Shown: positions 26,105-40,120, counted from the first letter of the stretch. The stretch: DNA of 58,994 bases from Porticoccus sp. W117 (GCF_030341905.1 NZ_JATAAF010000016.1:1-58994); one strand, 5' to 3'. Made by a program: numbers and translations. Notes: generated from the sequence alone by a model not told the origin.

Positions 26105-26496
26105 TTCTACTGGATACCTGCGCAATTATTTGGGATGCACTGGAACCAAAAAATCTTTCTCGTAAAGCGGCAGAGGCAATTGACAACGCGGACAAACATC
26201 ATGCCCTGATAGTTTCCGACATTTCCATTTGGGAAATTTCGATGCTCATCAAAAAAGGCAGGTTAGAGATCGAAACTACAGCTGCCAATTTTTTGAATTT
26301 ATTTCTTCAATCTCGAAATATATCCGTTCGATCCATTTCGCCTGAAATTGCCGAGCTATCGGTTAACTTAGGTACAGAAATAAATAATGATCCAGCCGAC
26401 AGGATTATCGCTGCCACTTCAATTATTCATAATGCTCGTTTGGTGACAGCAGATAACAACTTAAGAAATAGCGAAATAGTAGATACTGTATGGTAG
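26101..26496 (+). CDS. vapC: Toxin, PIN-domain ribonuclease (VapC family)
   Basis: The 131-residue PIN-domain protein has the acidic active-site residues in ILLDTCAIIWDAL (Asp), SDISIWEIS (Glu), and NDPADRIIAATS (Asp), with VTADNNLR near the end. VapC-type toxins are RNases that often cut initiator tRNA or rRNA; the target here is unknown. The GTG at 26101 overlaps the antitoxin stop (GTGA), so translation is coupled. Confidence 0.9.
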   Translation: MILLDTCAIIWDALEPKNLSRKAAEAIDNADKHHALIVSDISIWEISMLIKKGRLEIETTAANFLNLFLQSRNISVRSISPEIAELSVNLGTEINNDPADRIIAATSIIHNARLVTADNNLRNSEIVDTVW

Positions 26497-26556
26497 ATGC
26501 TCACAGCAGAAACTAAAAAGCGCTTTCTTGCAAGTAGAGCACTTTGAAGTTAACTA

Positions 26557-26904
26557 TTATTTGGCACCGAGCTTTTTGGATATAACATATACTTCCACAC
26601 CACTCATAGAACACTCTTCATGTGAAGCATTATTATTAGTAATCACTGTAATAGTCTTGCCATTTTTTTCGAAGAACGTCACTTCGTGAATTTGGGTGAA
26701 TAGGCCCGGTTCAATTTCTTGTGAAGAAAGCCTCTTAACCGAGGTGAGCGAAAAATCGATATCATCGTTTTTTGCTAGCCCTTCGTTCTTTAAATGCACA
26801 AACGCCATAGCAGCTGGCCATCGGTCCTTTCCAGCACAGTCCGGGTGGTTTGTTTCAGCTATCGCAAAGACAGAAAATAGTATTAGAAAAATAAATCGAA
26901 TCAT
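26557..26904 (-). CDS. Hypothetical exported protein
   Basis: The 115-residue protein starts with a short signal peptide (MIRFIFLILFSVFAIAE) followed by a periplasmic domain with two cysteines (one early in HPDCAGKDRW, one late in HEECSMSG) that could form a disulfide. I do not recognise the family. ATG 26904 is preferred over a TTG two codons upstream. It is AT-rich like the adjacent toxin-antitoxin genes and convergent with them, so both may have arrived in one block between mnmA and nudJ. Confidence 0.6.
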   Translation of the reverse strand: MIRFIFLILFSVFAIAETNHPDCAGKDRWPAAMAFVHLKNEGLAKNDDIDFSLTSVKRLSSQEIEPGLFTQIHEVTFFEKNGKTITVITNNNASHEECSMSGVEVYVISKKLGAK

Positions 26905-27018
26905 GACCAAACTCTTGCAGTTTCATATTTGGGCTACAGGCGCCATCAAACTTGCTACGCCTTATGGTGCCACCGCACAGAACAAAGTAGACAAAACGTT
27001 AAAGTTTTCCGAACCACT

Positions 27019-27495
27019 CTATTCTGACAAAGTCGCCAACGATAACGAATAAACCCGATTATCACGATAATTCTCCAATGCCTGCAATACCAACGGACTG
27101 CGCATCAACTCCCGCCTTTCCAGCAGTTCTTCATAACTCAACCAAACCGCCTCTTCAATATCCGCATCCAGCACATAATCTGGATCAAAACGCTTTGCTT
27201 TGCCCGCAAAACAAACCCGGTAGTAAGTAACTCCATTGCCGGGAGCCTTGTAGGTGGTTATGCCCATAAAACCAGTCAGTTCAACATGCCAGCCGGTTTC
27301 TTCCAGGGTTTCTCGCCTAGCGGCGGCGGTTAATTCTTCGCCGGGCTCCACATGCCCCGCAGGCTGGTTGTAGACCAGCTTGCCGTTGTCGTATTCGCTG
27401 ACGCACAGGTATGTGCCGTCTTTCTCAACGACGGTGGCGACGGTTAGATGAATTTGGTCTGGGGCGTTTTGATCGAGTATTGTCTGTCCGGCCAT
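27019..27495 (-). CDS. nudJ: Nudix phosphatase NudJ
   Basis: NudJ hydrolyses thiamine diphosphate precursors and some nucleoside tri- and diphosphates. The Nudix box [20 protein letters not shown] is complete. From ATG 27495 the protein has 158 residues (E. coli 153). This start has AGGA 8-9 bases upstream and the family N-terminus [15 protein letters not shown]. The first 71 bp overlap the end of rluE, and the order rluE-nudJ is conserved. Confidence 0.9.
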   Translation of the reverse strand: MAGQTILDQNAPDQIHLTVATVVEKDGTYLCVSEYDNGKLVYNQPAGHVEPGEELTAAARRETLEETGWHVELTGFMGITTYKAPGNGVTYYRVCFAGKAKRFDPDYVLDADIEEAVWLSYEELLERRELMRSPLVLQALENYRDNRVYSLSLATLSE

Positions 27496-28066
27496 GACGG
27501 CGTTCCTGTGGAGCAGTAGAAGGCAAGTGTACCTGTTCTGTACGGCTTTGCCCCGGCTGTAAATCGTCCAGTGACCAACTGCCAATGGCCATCCGCACCA
27601 ATCTCAAAGTCGGGAAACCCACTGCCGCCGTCATGCGGCGAACCTGACGATTACGACCTTCAGTAATGATCAACTCTATCCAACTGGTGGGGATATTCTG
27701 GCGAAAGCGCACCGGCGGGTTGCGGGGCCACAGCGGCGGCTCGTCAATGCGCTTGGCTTTGGCGGGTTTGGTCGGGCCATCCTTTAACTCAATACCAGCG
27801 CGCAAGGCCTGCAATGCTTCTGCGGAGATATTTCCTTCCACTTGCACCCAGTAGGTTTTTGGCAATTTGTATTTTGGGTGGGCAATGCGGGCCTGCAGGT
27901 CGCCGTTATCGGTCAGTAACACCAAGCCTTCGGAATCGTGATCCAGACGGCCTGCGGGGTAGATACCGGGCGTGTCGATAAAGTTAGCGAGGGTAGGGCG
28001 CTGATCAATGGCTTTGAATTGGCAGAGAACGCCATAGGGCTTGTTGAGAAAATGAAGTGTCGACAT
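27425..28066 (-). CDS. rluE: 23S rRNA pseudouridine synthase RluE
   Basis: RluE makes pseudouridine at position 2457 of 23S rRNA. The 213-residue protein has the catalytic aspartate in [16 protein letters not shown]. It also has KTYWVQVEG and the substrate loop [20 protein letters not shown], all typical. After about residue 180 the sequence becomes an Arg-rich tail that reads through the start of nudJ in another frame. This is either a real 71-bp overlap or the result of a lost stop or frameshift. Confidence 0.9.
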   Translation of the reverse strand: MSTLHFLNKPYGVLCQFKAIDQRPTLANFIDTPGIYPAGRLDHDSEGLVLLTDNGDLQARIAHPKYKLPKTYWVQVEGNISAEALQALRAGIELKDGPTKPAKAKRIDEPPLWPRNPPVRFRQNIPTSWIELIITEGRNRQVRRMTAAVGFPTLRLVRMAIGSWSLDDLQPGQSRTEQVHLPSTAPQERRHGRTDNTRSKRPRPNSSNRRHRR

Positions 28067-28140
28067 TGTAAATTTTGCAAAGCCCTAATAGGTAGTTATG
28101 CTTGGCCAGACGGCGGTAATCGGATAACAAGGAGTTGCCA

Positions 28141-29013
28141 GTGCGAATAACTATTATAGCTTTACTGACTTTTGCCGTAAGCCTGATGGCAGAGACACTT
28201 GATGCAGAAATTCTTATCGAAGAAGAAACGAAAGTCGAGGGGCCAGGCTCGGACGAGCCAATGATAATAAAATCGCGGATCTATGTGAGCGCTGACAAGG
28301 TTATGGTGGATCGGCGCATTAATGCGCTCGAGCCTGAATACGCCATGAGCTACGATCATCAGCTCGACACCCTCACCGTGATCAATCATCGTAAAAAAAT
28401 ATTCGACCGGATAAGCCGAAAAGAAATGATCTCCAGACTGGAAAGCTTGATGATGATTTTTTCTCAGGCTTTACTTTCTATGCCCCCAGAAGACAGAAAA
28501 AGAGCCATGGAATACGCTGGTTTAAACCCTCAAGACACAAAACCTGAAAAATTTGTTTCTACGGGAGAATTCGATTATAGAAACGGATACCAATGTGCTC
28601 GGTACGATTTCCTTTACGGCGATGTAAAGGTCCGCGAATACTGTGTAACTGGCTGGGAGTATATTGACCCATCAGGTCAGGCCCAAAGCGTGATGGAAGG
28701 GTTGGGGCGTTTTATTACGGATATGAAGCGGCCAGCGGAATTCAACGTTATGAAGTACAGCGAGTTTGAGCTGCGTTCATACATACGCTGGCCTTTTGCA
28801 GCACTGAAAGAGCTGGATGGTTTTCCCATTGCGAGAAAAACTATCGGAGGGAAGGCCTCGAACATCAGTGAGGTCGTTTTAATTTCAAGCGTGCAACTGA
28901 ACGAAGATTTTTTTCAACCGCCCAGTGGCTACCAGCAGAAAGAAATTTTTTTGGCCGATAAAGCTAAAGAAAAAAGTGCCGGAGCCAGTCGACCTGACTC
29001 CAGCAGTAAATGA
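28141..29013 (+). CDS. Hypothetical exported protein (LolA/DUF4412-like architecture)
   Basis: The 290-residue protein begins with a signal peptide (VRITIIALLTFAVSLMAET). Its soluble domain opens with beta-rich text (IKSRIYVSADKVMVDRRINA, DTLTVINHRKKIFDRIS). This is reminiscent of outer-membrane-lipoprotein-carrier folds or DUF4412 proteins, but the match is by feel only. The GTG at 28141 is chosen because AAGGAG (28129-28134) is six bases upstream. It lies between divergent rluE and convergent icd. The function is unknown. Confidence 0.6.
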   Translation: MRITIIALLTFAVSLMAETLDAEILIEEETKVEGPGSDEPMIIKSRIYVSADKVMVDRRINALEPEYAMSYDHQLDTLTVINHRKKIFDRISRKEMISRLESLMMIFSQALLSMPPEDRKRAMEYAGLNPQDTKPEKFVSTGEFDYRNGYQCARYDFLYGDVKVREYCVTGWEYIDPSGQAQSVMEGLGRFITDMKRPAEFNVMKYSEFELRSYIRWPFAALKELDGFPIARKTIGGKASNISEVVLISSVQLNEDFFQPPSGYQQKEIFLADKAKEKSAGASRPDSSSK

Positions 29014-29020
29014 CCTTCGC

Positions 29021-31267
<2,247 letters not shown>

Positions 31268-31409
31268 CTATGATGGTAGTAACTTTTCGGGCGCGAAGTA
31301 TACCAGCCCCCGGCACTATGGAATAGCAAGACAAAAGTCATGGGAGCACTAAGGCAGCTGGCTATGAGTAAAGCCCGGATTACACAAATTAAGGAAAAGC
31401 CTGGTGACT

Positions 31410-31667
31410 TTAGAACTGTTGCAGTTCTGCCTCAGGTTGTAGGGCAGGGGTAGGGTTATCGCCGTCAGCAGAGCGGATGTTGGCTGCGTGTAAGCCTTTG
31501 CTGCCTTCTGTGACATCAAAGCTGACTCGCTGCCCGGCCTTGAGCGTTTTATAGCCTTCCATGTCTATGGCGGAGTAATGGGCGAAAATGTCGCCTTCCC
31601 CTTCTTCCGGCAGAATAAAGCCGTAACCTTTTGCGTTATTAAACCACTTGACGGTTCCCACGGGCAT
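31410..31667 (-). CDS. cspD: Cold-shock-domain protein CspD
   Basis: The 85-residue protein has the RNP1-like motif KGYGFILPE and a second motif DIFAHYSAI on a cold-shock domain (MPVGTVKWFNNAKG), plus an acidic Gln-rich tail. In E. coli CspD is stationary-phase induced and inhibits DNA replication by binding single strands. The conserved position divergent to clpS-clpA supports CspD over other Csp proteins. Confidence 0.93.
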   Translation of the reverse strand: MPVGTVKWFNNAKGYGFILPEEGEGDIFAHYSAIDMEGYKTLKAGQRVSFDVTEGSKGLHAANIRSADGDNPTPALQPEAELQQF

Positions 31668-31894
31668 GGCAGAAGTCCCCCCTTCGGACCTGCAGATCGG
31701 GTGGCGAATGGCCTGTTTTGCGGACTATTAATACCACCCGTTTGTATAAAAAATATACAGCCCCATTTTTTATAGGGATTTAACCCCCAAGTCAAGGTGG
31801 AAAAAAGCGTGAAATTCGCTTCAAAAGTGATGATTTAGAGTTAAACTACCGTTAATAGTTGTAAATATTTTGTATATCGGCGATCGCTGTACAA

Positions 31895-32287
31895 ATGACC
31901 CAAAGTGACCCACATTCTGCAATGAACGAGATTGTTAAAGCATCCGGTGATGACGACTTTCACACCGGCAATAATAGCCATGCGGTTGTTGAGCAGGTGC
32001 GGCCAAGGCTGCGTAAACCGCCCATGTACCGGGTCGTTATGCTCAATGATGACTTCACCCCAATGGAGTTTGTGGTTGAGGTGCTGGAAAGTTACTTCGC
32101 GATGAATCGCGAACAAGCCACGCGGGTTATGCTGCGTGTGCACACGGAAGGAAAAGCAGTTTGCGGTCTTTACACCCGTGATATTGCGGAAACTAAAGCC
32201 AATCAAGTGAATCAATATGCTAGAGAGTGTGATCATCCGCTGTTGTGTGAGGTGGAGCCCTCAGAGGGGGATGATGACCGCGACTAG
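31895..32287 (+). CDS. clpS: ClpAP adaptor protein ClpS
   Basis: ClpS is the bacterial N-recognin that binds destabilising N-terminal residues and delivers them to ClpAP. The 130-residue protein has the binding-pocket residues in [21 protein letters not shown] further conserved stretch reads [23 protein letters not shown] 31895 and ATG 31922 are both possible starts, neither with a clear ribosome site; the N-terminal extension is flexible in the family. clpA follows 69 bp downstream. Confidence 0.95.
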   Translation: MTQSDPHSAMNEIVKASGDDDFHTGNNSHAVVEQVRPRLRKPPMYRVVMLNDDFTPMEFVVEVLESYFAMNREQATRVMLRVHTEGKAVCGLYTRDIAETKANQVNQYARECDHPLLCEVEPSEGDDDRD

Positions 32288-32356
32288 GACTATTGATGGT
32301 AATTGGTACAACGGCACGTTTGATGTTGTACCCCTGTTTACTGAGGAGGCCTTGCC

Positions 32357-34642
32357 ATGTTGAGTCGAGACCTGGAAGTAACGTTAAATCTGGCGTTTAA
32401 AGGCGCCAGCTCAAGACGGCATGAGTTTATGACCGTCGAACACCTATTGCTGGCCCTGCTGGACAACGAGTCGGCGGCGACCGTACTCAAAGCCTGCGGT
32501 GCTGAACTCAATGATCTGCGTCGCGACCTGGATGAGTTTATCGAATCCACCACCCCCCTGATTCCCGTCGCCGACGCTGAGCGCGACACCCAACCCACAC
32601 TTGGTTTCCAGCGCGTATTGCAGCGGGCCGTATTCCACGTACAGTCTTCCGGCAAAAAAGAGGTGAAGGGCGAAAACGTTCTGGTCGCCATCTTCAGTGA
32701 GCAGGAAAGTCAGGCGGTCTACTTCCTGAGACTGCAAAACATCGCCCGGGTGGATGTGGTCAACTACATTTCCCACGGCATTTCCAAAGTAGCAGAACAA
32801 CCAGAACAGCACGACAACGAACCCCAGGAAGGCGACGAACCCAGCGAAACTGAAGCTCCGGGCAAAAGTCTTCTGGAACAGTTTGCCACCAACCTCAATC
32901 GTGAGGCAGAGCAGGGAAAAATCGACCCATTAGTGGGACGCGAGTTTGAAGTAGAGCGGGTGTGCCAGATCCTGGCGCGACGCCGCAAGAATAACCCACT
33001 GCTGGTCGGTGAGTCCGGTGTCGGCAAAACCGCCATCGCTGAAGGCCTGGCCAAGCATATTGTCGAAGGTAATGTGCCAGAGGTGCTGGAAGAAAGCACA
33101 GTCTACTCTCTGGATTTGGGCGCACTGCTGGCAGGCACCAAATACCGGGGCGATTTTGAAAAACGCTTTAAAGGTGTATTGGCCGAGCTGGACAAGTTGC
33201 CGCACTCAGTACTTTTTATCGATGAGATTCACACTATTATTGGCGCCGGTGCCGCCTCCGGTGGTGTCATGGATGCCTCCAATCTGCTCAAGCCGTTGTT
33301 GGGCTCTGGCAAGATTCGCTGCATAGGCTCCACCACCTTTCAGGAATACCGCGGCATATTTGAAAAAGACCGTGCCCTGGCGCGCCGCTTCCAGAAGATT
33401 GATGTGCCGGAACCCAGTGTTGAAGAAACTTTCGACATTCTCAAAGGGTTAAAGGAACGCTTTGAGGAGCACCACAACCTGCGCTTTACCCAAGGCGCGT
33501 TGCGAACCGCCGCAGAGCTGTCCGCCCGCCACATTACCGACCGCTTCCTGCCAGACAAAGCCATTGACGTGATTGACGAGGCCGGCGCCTACCAGCGTCT
33601 GCAACCGCTCAACAAGCGCAAGAAAGTGGTGGGGGTTGTGGATGTAGAGCGCATCGTCGCCAAGATCGCCCGCATTCCCGCCAAGAGCGTTACTGCGAGC
33701 GACAAAGAGCGCCTGCGCAGCCTGTCGGAACAACTTAAGTTGGTTGTATTTGGTCAAGACCAAGCGATCGATGCGCTGTCTACCTCTATCAAGCTGGCCC
33801 GTGCCGGTTTGCGCGATGGCGACAAGCCCATTGGCTCCTTCCTGTTTGCTGGCCCCACCGGCGTCGGTAAAACCGAAGTCAGTAAACAACTGGCTGAGGT
33901 GATGGGTATCGAGCTGATCCGCTTTGATATGTCGGAATATATGGAACGCCACACAGTTTCCCGACTGATCGGTGCACCTCCCGGTTATGTGGGTTTCGAT
34001 CAGGGCGGGCTGTTGACCGATGCGGTCACCAAGCATCCACACTCAGTGGTGCTGTTGGATGAAATCGAAAAAGCCCACCCGGATGTCTTTAACATCCTGT
34101 TGCAAGTAATGGATCACGGTACTCTTACCGACAACAACGGCCGCAAGGCGGATTTCCGCAATGTGATTTTGATCATGACCACCAACGCCGGCGCCGAAGA
34201 AATGAGCCGTGCGTCCATCGGCTTTACCAATCAAGACCACAGTAGTGACGGCATGGAGGTGATTAAAAAGGCCTTTACCCCGGAGTTCCGCAACCGCCTG
34301 GATGCCATTATCCAGTTCCAGGCACTGCAACTAGATGTGGTCAAAGTGGTGGTGGACAAATTCCTCACCGAGCTACAGGCACAGTTGGATGACAAAAAAG
34401 TCGTCCTCGATGTAGACCCCGCTGTGGTTGCCTGGCTTGCCGAAAACGGTTATGACGAGCGCATGGGCGCAAGGCCGATGGCGCGTTTGATTCAGGAAGA
34501 ACTGAAAAAACCGCTGGCGGAGCAGGTGCTGTTTGGCGATTTGTCCGACAAAGGCGGCACGGTCAGTGTGTCGGTAGAGAATGACAAACTGGCGTTTGAG
34601 TTTGTCAGTGCCGCAGTGGAGAAGGCGGCAGAGGTAGATTGA
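32357..34642 (+). CDS. clpA: ATP-dependent Clp protease ATPase subunit ClpA
   Basis: ClpA is the hexameric AAA+ unfoldase feeding ClpP. The 761-residue protein (E. coli 758) has the Clp-N repeat domain (residues 1-145), then AAA1 with Walker [14 protein letters not shown] near residue 218. AAA2 has Walker [15 protein letters not shown] near residue 499 and [16 protein letters not shown]. No ClpB-type middle coiled coil is present. The start has a strong GAGGAGG site. A terminator follows, shared with the convergent infA gene. Confidence 0.97.
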   Translation: MLSRDLEVTLNLAFKGASSRRHEFMTVEHLLLALLDNESAATVLKACGAELNDLRRDLDEFIESTTPLIPVADAERDTQPTLGFQRVLQRAVFHVQSSGKKEVKGENVLVAIFSEQESQAVYFLRLQNIARVDVVNYISHGISKVAEQPEQHDNEPQEGDEPSETEAPGKSLLEQFATNLNREAEQGKIDPLVGREFEVERVCQILARRRKNNPLLVGESGVGKTAIAEGLAKHIVEGNVPEVLEESTVYSLDLGALLAGTKYRGDFEKRFKGVLAELDKLPHSVLFIDEIHTIIGAGAASGGVMDASNLLKPLLGSGKIRCIGSTTFQEYRGIFEKDRALARRFQKIDVPEPSVEETFDILKGLKERFEEHHNLRFTQGALRTAAELSARHITDRFLPDKAIDVIDEAGAYQRLQPLNKRKKVVGVVDVERIVAKIARIPAKSVTASDKERLRSLSEQLKLVVFGQDQAIDALSTSIKLARAGLRDGDKPIGSFLFAGPTGVGKTEVSKQLAEVMGIELIRFDMSEYMERHTVSRLIGAPPGYVGFDQGGLLTDAVTKHPHSVVLLDEIEKAHPDVFNILLQVMDHGTLTDNNGRKADFRNVILIMTTNAGAEEMSRASIGFTNQDHSSDGMEVIKKAFTPEFRNRLDAIIQFQALQLDVVKVVVDKFLTELQAQLDDKKVVLDVDPAVVAWLAENGYDERMGARPMARLIQEELKKPLAEQVLFGDLSDKGGTVSVSVENDKLAFEFVSAAVEKAAEVD

Positions 34643-34668
34643 CTACCATCCTCCGATTCCCGCGCAAC

Positions 34669-34702
34669 AAAAAAGGCCAGCTTCCTGAGAAGCTGGCCTT
34701 TT
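34669..34702. terminator. Bidirectional terminator between clpA and infA
   Basis: AAAAGGCCAGCTT (from 34671) pairs with AAGCTGGCCTTTT around CCTGAG. It has A's on the left and T's on the right, so it can serve both convergent genes. Confidence 0.9.
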
Positions 34703-34719
34703 GCTATCTGCTGCCGAAA

Positions 34720-34938
34720 TCAGCGGGCGCGGTAGGTAATGCGGCCCTTGCTGAGATCGTAGGGAGTCAGCTCTACCTTCACTTTGTCACCGGTGAGAAT
34801 GCGGATGTAGTGCTTGCGCATTTTGCCGGAAATGTGAGCAATAACCACGTGGCCATTTTCCAGCTTTACCCGGAAGGTGGTGTTGGGAAGGGTGTCGATA
34901 ATTTCGCCTTCCAGCTCAATGACATCTTCTTTTGCCAT
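34720..34938 (-). CDS. infA: Translation initiation factor IF-1
   Basis: The 72-residue S1-type OB-fold protein starts [18 protein letters not shown], contains [20 protein letters not shown] and ends [12 protein letters not shown], the standard IF-1. It binds the ribosomal A site during initiation. ATG 34938 gives the exact family length; the frame upstream to 34983 is spurious. The neighbours clpA, bpt and aat keep the conserved gammaproteobacterial order. Confidence 0.98.
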   Translation of the reverse strand: MAKEDVIELEGEIIDTLPNTTFRVKLENGHVVIAHISGKMRKHYIRILTGDKVKVELTPYDLSKGRITYRAR

Positions 34939-35004
34939 GCTAGTGCCGCACTCCAATAAGTTGCAATTTTTTAAAGGCGGCAATTCTGCCTGAAAAGCCC
35001 GTCA

Positions 35005-35763
35005 TTAGCCACTACTTTTCTCGCTTTGATCGCCCTTCAAATCACTGTAGGCCTGCCAGTTGCCATTACTGAGAATTTCGATGGGTTTAAAGCGGGTTTT
35101 GTAGCGCATTTTCTGACAATTGGCGATCCAGTAGCCCAGATACACATAGGGCAAATCGAGGCGGCGAGCTTCGCTGATCGCAGTAAGAATAGCCATTGTT
35201 CCCAGGCTGCGGCGGGATTCCGCCGGATCGTAGTAGGTGTATATGGCGGAGATGCCGTGGTCCAGCACATCCACCAAGCTGCAAGCCACCAGGCGGCCAC
35301 GGTGACGGAACTCAATGTAGCGGGTAAATTCAAACGGCGAGGCAATAAAGTCGTCGTACTGGCTGCGGGTAGGCGGGTACATATCACCATCGGCGTGGCG
35401 GCGGCAAATGTAATCGCTGTAGAGCACAAAGTGCTCGTTGTTATCGATGGTTTTTTGCAGGGATATTTCCAGATCACTGTTATCGCGGATGCAACGTCGT
35501 TGCTGGCGGTTTGGCTGGAAGGCTGCCACCGGGATGCGGGATGGCTGGCAGGCGCTGCAACTCTGGCAGTGAGGGATGTACAAATATTTGCCGCTGCGGC
35601 GAAAACCGCTGTCCGTAAGGCGGTCGTACACCGGGGCACTGAGTGGCATTGACGGGTCCACAAAGGCGGTGGTTGCGCTGCGGTTTTTCAGGTAACTGCA
35701 GGGGTGAGGTTCGGTCAGGAATAACCGAATAGTAGATACATCTGGTGAAATATCTCGCGACAT
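35005..35763 (-). CDS. bpt: Aspartate/glutamate leucyltransferase Bpt (ATE family)
   Basis: Bpt transfers leucine from Leu-tRNA to N-terminal Asp or Glu, turning secondary into primary N-degrons. The 252-residue protein has the ATE_N cysteines in CSYLKNRSATT and CQSCSACQPSRIPV. The ATE_C parts YIEFRHRGRLVACSLVDVL and YVYLGYWIANCQKMRYKTRF follow. aat lies 41 bp upstream on the same strand, so both tRNA-dependent transferases are likely co-transcribed and feed ClpS/ClpA encoded next door. Confidence 0.95.
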   Translation of the reverse strand: MSRDISPDVSTIRLFLTEPHPCSYLKNRSATTAFVDPSMPLSAPVYDRLTDSGFRRSGKYLYIPHCQSCSACQPSRIPVAAFQPNRQQRRCIRDNSDLEISLQKTIDNNEHFVLYSDYICRRHADGDMYPPTRSQYDDFIASPFEFTRYIEFRHRGRLVACSLVDVLDHGISAIYTYYDPAESRRSLGTMAILTAISEARRLDLPYVYLGYWIANCQKMRYKTRFKPIEILSNGNWQAYSDLKGDQSEKSSG

Positions 35764-35804
35764 AAATGCCTCAGAATGGCGCCTTTAAACAATACTACTA
35801 CAAG

Positions 35805-36482
35805 TTAAGAGGGCCAGCTGAGCGCTTCGGTTCCGAATTTTTGCAGTTGGGCGAGAAACTCCCGGCGGGGAATTTCCACAGCCCCCAAAGAGGAGAGGTG
35901 CGGGTTGGGCAATTGGCAGTCCACCAGTTTGAGTCCGCCCACTTGTTTACACAGCGCCAGCAGTGCCAATTTGGAGCTGTTGCTAACGGTGCTGAACATG
36001 GATTCTCCGCAAAACACCGACCCCACAGCTATGCCATACAAACCACCGACAAGCCGGTCTTTATGCCAGATTTCCACGGAGTGGGCGTGTCCTTGACGGT
36101 GCAACTCACAGTATGCGTTGAGCATTTCGTCCGTAATCCAGGTGCCACCGCCATCCACACGGGGAGTGTTCTGACAATGGCCTATGACTTCGGCAAAATC
36201 CCGATTAAAGCTCACTTCGTAGCGTTGTTGCCGATAGAGTTTTGCCAGGCTTTTGGAGATATGAAGATCACCGGGATAGATCACGGCTCTCGGTTCCGGG
36301 CTCCACCACAGCAGTGGCTCGCCCTCGCTGTACCAGGGGAATATACCCTGACGATAAGCGTCTAGCAGAGTTTTCGGATTAAGGTTTCCGCCAACGGCCA
36401 ACAAACCATTGGGATTCGTCAATGCGCTCTGTGGCGGAGGGAATACTGGCTGGTGGCTGTCGAGAAGGGTCAGTTCGGTCAT
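35805..36482 (-). CDS. aat: Leucyl/phenylalanyl-tRNA-protein transferase Aat
   Basis: Aat adds Leu or Phe from charged tRNA to N-terminal Lys or Arg, creating N-degrons. The 225-residue protein has the hallmark PNGLLAVGGNLNPKTLLDAY, YRQGIFPWYSEGEPLLWWSP, and VGGLYGIAVGSVFCGESMFS. It is immediately upstream of bpt on the same strand. trxB lies 42 bp further upstream. Confidence 0.96.
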   Translation of the reverse strand: MTELTLLDSHQPVFPPPQSALTNPNGLLAVGGNLNPKTLLDAYRQGIFPWYSEGEPLLWWSPEPRAVIYPGDLHISKSLAKLYRQQRYEVSFNRDFAEVIGHCQNTPRVDGGGTWITDEMLNAYCELHRQGHAHSVEIWHKDRLVGGLYGIAVGSVFCGESMFSTVSNSSKLALLALCKQVGGLKLVDCQLPNPHLSSLGAVEIPRREFLAQLQKFGTEALSWPS

Positions 36483-36524
36483 ATTGAACTGACCCTGTCA
36501 TTCTCAATGACAAAAGACCTGGAA

Positions 36525-37553
<1,029 letters not shown>

Positions 37554-37731
37554 TTAGAGGCGGGTTATGATACTTAATACTGCAGGGGGAACCAATAGAA
37601 TTGACCAATAGCGGCTATTCGGAGCGTCAATCAACGCTTACAATTGGCCCACCATTTGTAGATAATCACCACCAATTTTTATAACAATGACAACGGCTTG
37701 GGAAAGCTTGTTGAAAGGGTAGTTAAGTAAC

Positions 37732-40098
37732 TTGAGCAAATCTCGTAATTCCAAAAGCGCAGCATCGCAAGAGCCTGCTGCCACCGGCCGTTTTGAATTG
37801 ATTCTCAGGGAAGGTGCCCTGATCGGCTGGCTGGTGGTGTGCATTTACCTGCTGATTGCATTGTTCAGCTTTTCTGCCAACGATCCTGGCTTCTCCCATA
37901 CCGGCAGCCGCGATATGGTCAGCAACGCCGCAGGCCCCACCGGCGCCTGGCTGGCGGATGTGTTGTTCTGGCTGTTTGGCATCATGGCTTATATGTTTCC
38001 GCTACTGCTGATCTGGCGCGCCTGGCGGGTATTCCGCAGCAAGCGCGACGATCAACAACCGCCTTTTGACTGGCTCACCTTCGCCCAGCGTTGTCTGGGC
38101 TTAGTGTTGGTTATGCTCAGTGCCACCGCGCTTACCGACCTCCACTATGGCACCGTTAGCTCGACATTGCCGGAAGGGCTGGGTGGCGTGATGGGTGCAG
38201 GAGTTGCTCAAGTGGCCGTATCTGCATTCAGTGTGGTGGGCAGTACTCTGGTGTTACTGGCGGTGGCGCTGTTTGGATTGACGATTTTTGCGGATATTTC
38301 CTGGCTGGCACTGATCGATGGCTTGGGGCGCATCAGCCTGCTCAGCTACGACTGGCTGCGCAGCCGCGTGGTGGAAATGCGCAACAATCGCCAGGAGGCT
38401 CGTCAGGCGTCGGAAGCCCAGCAGGCACGTAAAGAAAAAGTCGCCAAAAAGGTAAAAGCTGCGGAGAAGCGTATTCCCCCCAGCATCCAGATGCCCGCAT
38501 CACCTGCCAAAACCGCTACCAGCAAGCGCGCAGTGAAAGAAAAGCAAACAACCCTGTTTGAAGAACCTCTCACCGGCACATTGCCCGCCATTGGGTTATT
38601 GGATTTGGCTGACGATAATTCTGGCAAAGGGTTTTCCAAAGAATCCCTGGAGGCCATGTCCCGGCTGCTGGAGCTGAAACTGCAAGATTTCGGCATTTCT
38701 GCGGAAGTGGTGGAGGTGATGCCTGGCCCAGTGATCACCCGCTTTGAAATTCAGCCCGCACCAGGGGTAAAAGCCAGCCGCATCACCAACCTGGCCAAAG
38801 ACCTGGCTCGCTCTCTGGCGGTAGTCAGTGTGCGAGTGGTGGAAGTTATACCCGGCAAGTCCGTAATGGGCATTGAAATCCCCAACGAGCACCGGGAGAT
38901 GGTGCGCCTTTCGGAAGTGGTTTCCTCCGAAGTGTACGAAGACGCCAAATCGCCGCTCACGTTAGCCCTTGGCAACGACATTTCCGGCGTGCCCACAGTA
39001 GCCGATCTGGCAAAAATGCCCCACCTGTTAGTAGCGGGCACTACAGGCTCCGGTAAGTCCGTGGGCATCAATGCCATGTTGTTGAGCCTGCTGTTCAAAT
39101 CCTCTCCGGAAGAAGTGCGGCTGATACTGGTGGACCCGAAGATGTTGGAGCTGTCGGTGTACGACGGCATCCCTCATTTGCTGACTCCAGTAATTACCGA
39201 TATGAAAGACGCCGCCAACGGCCTGCGTTGGTGCGTGGGAGAGATGGAGCGCCGCTACAAATTGATGGCGGCCATGGGTGTGCGCAACATTTCCGGCTTT
39301 AACAAAAAAGTGAAAGACGCCGCCGCAGCTGGTGAACCCATTGCCGACCCGCTTTGGCAGCCTGATCCTTACGCATCGGCCTTTGAGGAGGACATCCCTC
39401 AAGAAGCACCCAGCCTGGAAGCACTGCCTTATATCGTCGTAGTAATCGACGAGTTTGCCGACATGATGATGATTGTCGGCAAGAAAGTAGAACAATTGAT
39501 TGCTCGAATTGCCCAGAAAGCGCGGGCAGCAGGCATTCACCTGATTCTCGCCACCCAGCGGCCTTCTGTGGATGTGATTACCGGCCTGATCAAAGCCAAC
39601 GTTCCCAGCCGTATTGCGTTCCAGGTATCGTCGAAAATTGACTCTCGCACCATTCTCGATCAGGGCGGTGCTGAACAGCTGCTCGGCCACGGCGATATGC
39701 TCTACCTGCCACCGGGCAGTGGCGTGCCAGTGCGGGTACACGGTGCTTTTGTGGATGACCACGAAGTGCACAAAGTGGTTGCAGACTGGAAGCGACGCGG
39801 CGAGCCAGAGTATCTGGACGAGATTCTCGACGAAGGCGTCACCAATACCATTGCCGTTCCCGGCTTTGCCACGGAAGGGGAGGGCGACGGCAACGACGAA
39901 ACCGACGCGCTGTACGACGAGGCAGTCAATTTTGTGCTGGAAAGCCGCAAAGCCTCGATTTCAGCGGTACAGCGCAAACTGCGAATTGGCTACAACCGTG
40001 CCGCACGCCTGATTGAAACCATGGAAGCCGCCGGAGTGGTCAGCGCTATGGGCAGCAACGGCAGTCGGGAAGTGCTGGCACCTGGCGGTCGCGATTAA
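37732..40098 (+). CDS. ftsK: DNA translocase FtsK
   Basis: FtsK anchors at the septum and pumps DNA toward dif, where it activates XerCD. The 788-residue protein has four N-terminal membrane segments (residues 30-185), a short charged linker, and the RecA-like motor. Walker A is [13 protein letters not shown] near residue 437 and Walker B is [11 protein letters not shown] near residue 568. The C-terminal gamma winged helix (about residues 720-788) reads KOPS. The length matches short-linker FtsK proteins, not the 1329-residue E. coli form. The start is TTG. The dif site lies 6 kb downstream. Confidence 0.96.
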   Translation: MSKSRNSKSAASQEPAATGRFELILREGALIGWLVVCIYLLIALFSFSANDPGFSHTGSRDMVSNAAGPTGAWLADVLFWLFGIMAYMFPLLLIWRAWRVFRSKRDDQQPPFDWLTFAQRCLGLVLVMLSATALTDLHYGTVSSTLPEGLGGVMGAGVAQVAVSAFSVVGSTLVLLAVALFGLTIFADISWLALIDGLGRISLLSYDWLRSRVVEMRNNRQEARQASEAQQARKEKVAKKVKAAEKRIPPSIQMPASPAKTATSKRAVKEKQTTLFEEPLTGTLPAIGLLDLADDNSGKGFSKESLEAMSRLLELKLQDFGISAEVVEVMPGPVITRFEIQPAPGVKASRITNLAKDLARSLAVVSVRVVEVIPGKSVMGIEIPNEHREMVRLSEVVSSEVYEDAKSPLTLALGNDISGVPTVADLAKMPHLLVAGTTGSGKSVGINAMLLSLLFKSSPEEVRLILVDPKMLELSVYDGIPHLLTPVITDMKDAANGLRWCVGEMERRYKLMAAMGVRNISGFNKKVKDAAAAGEPIADPLWQPDPYASAFEEDIPQEAPSLEALPYIVVVIDEFADMMMIVGKKVEQLIARIAQKARAAGIHLILATQRPSVDVITGLIKANVPSRIAFQVSSKIDSRTILDQGGAEQLLGHGDMLYLPPGSGVPVRVHGAFVDDHEVHKVVADWKRRGEPEYLDEILDEGVTNTIAVPGFATEGEGDGNDETDALYDEAVNFVLESRKASISAVQRKLRIGYNRAARLIETMEAAGVVSAMGSNGSREVLAPGGRD

Positions 40099-40120
40099 CG
40101 GACGATAATAAGGAAAATTG

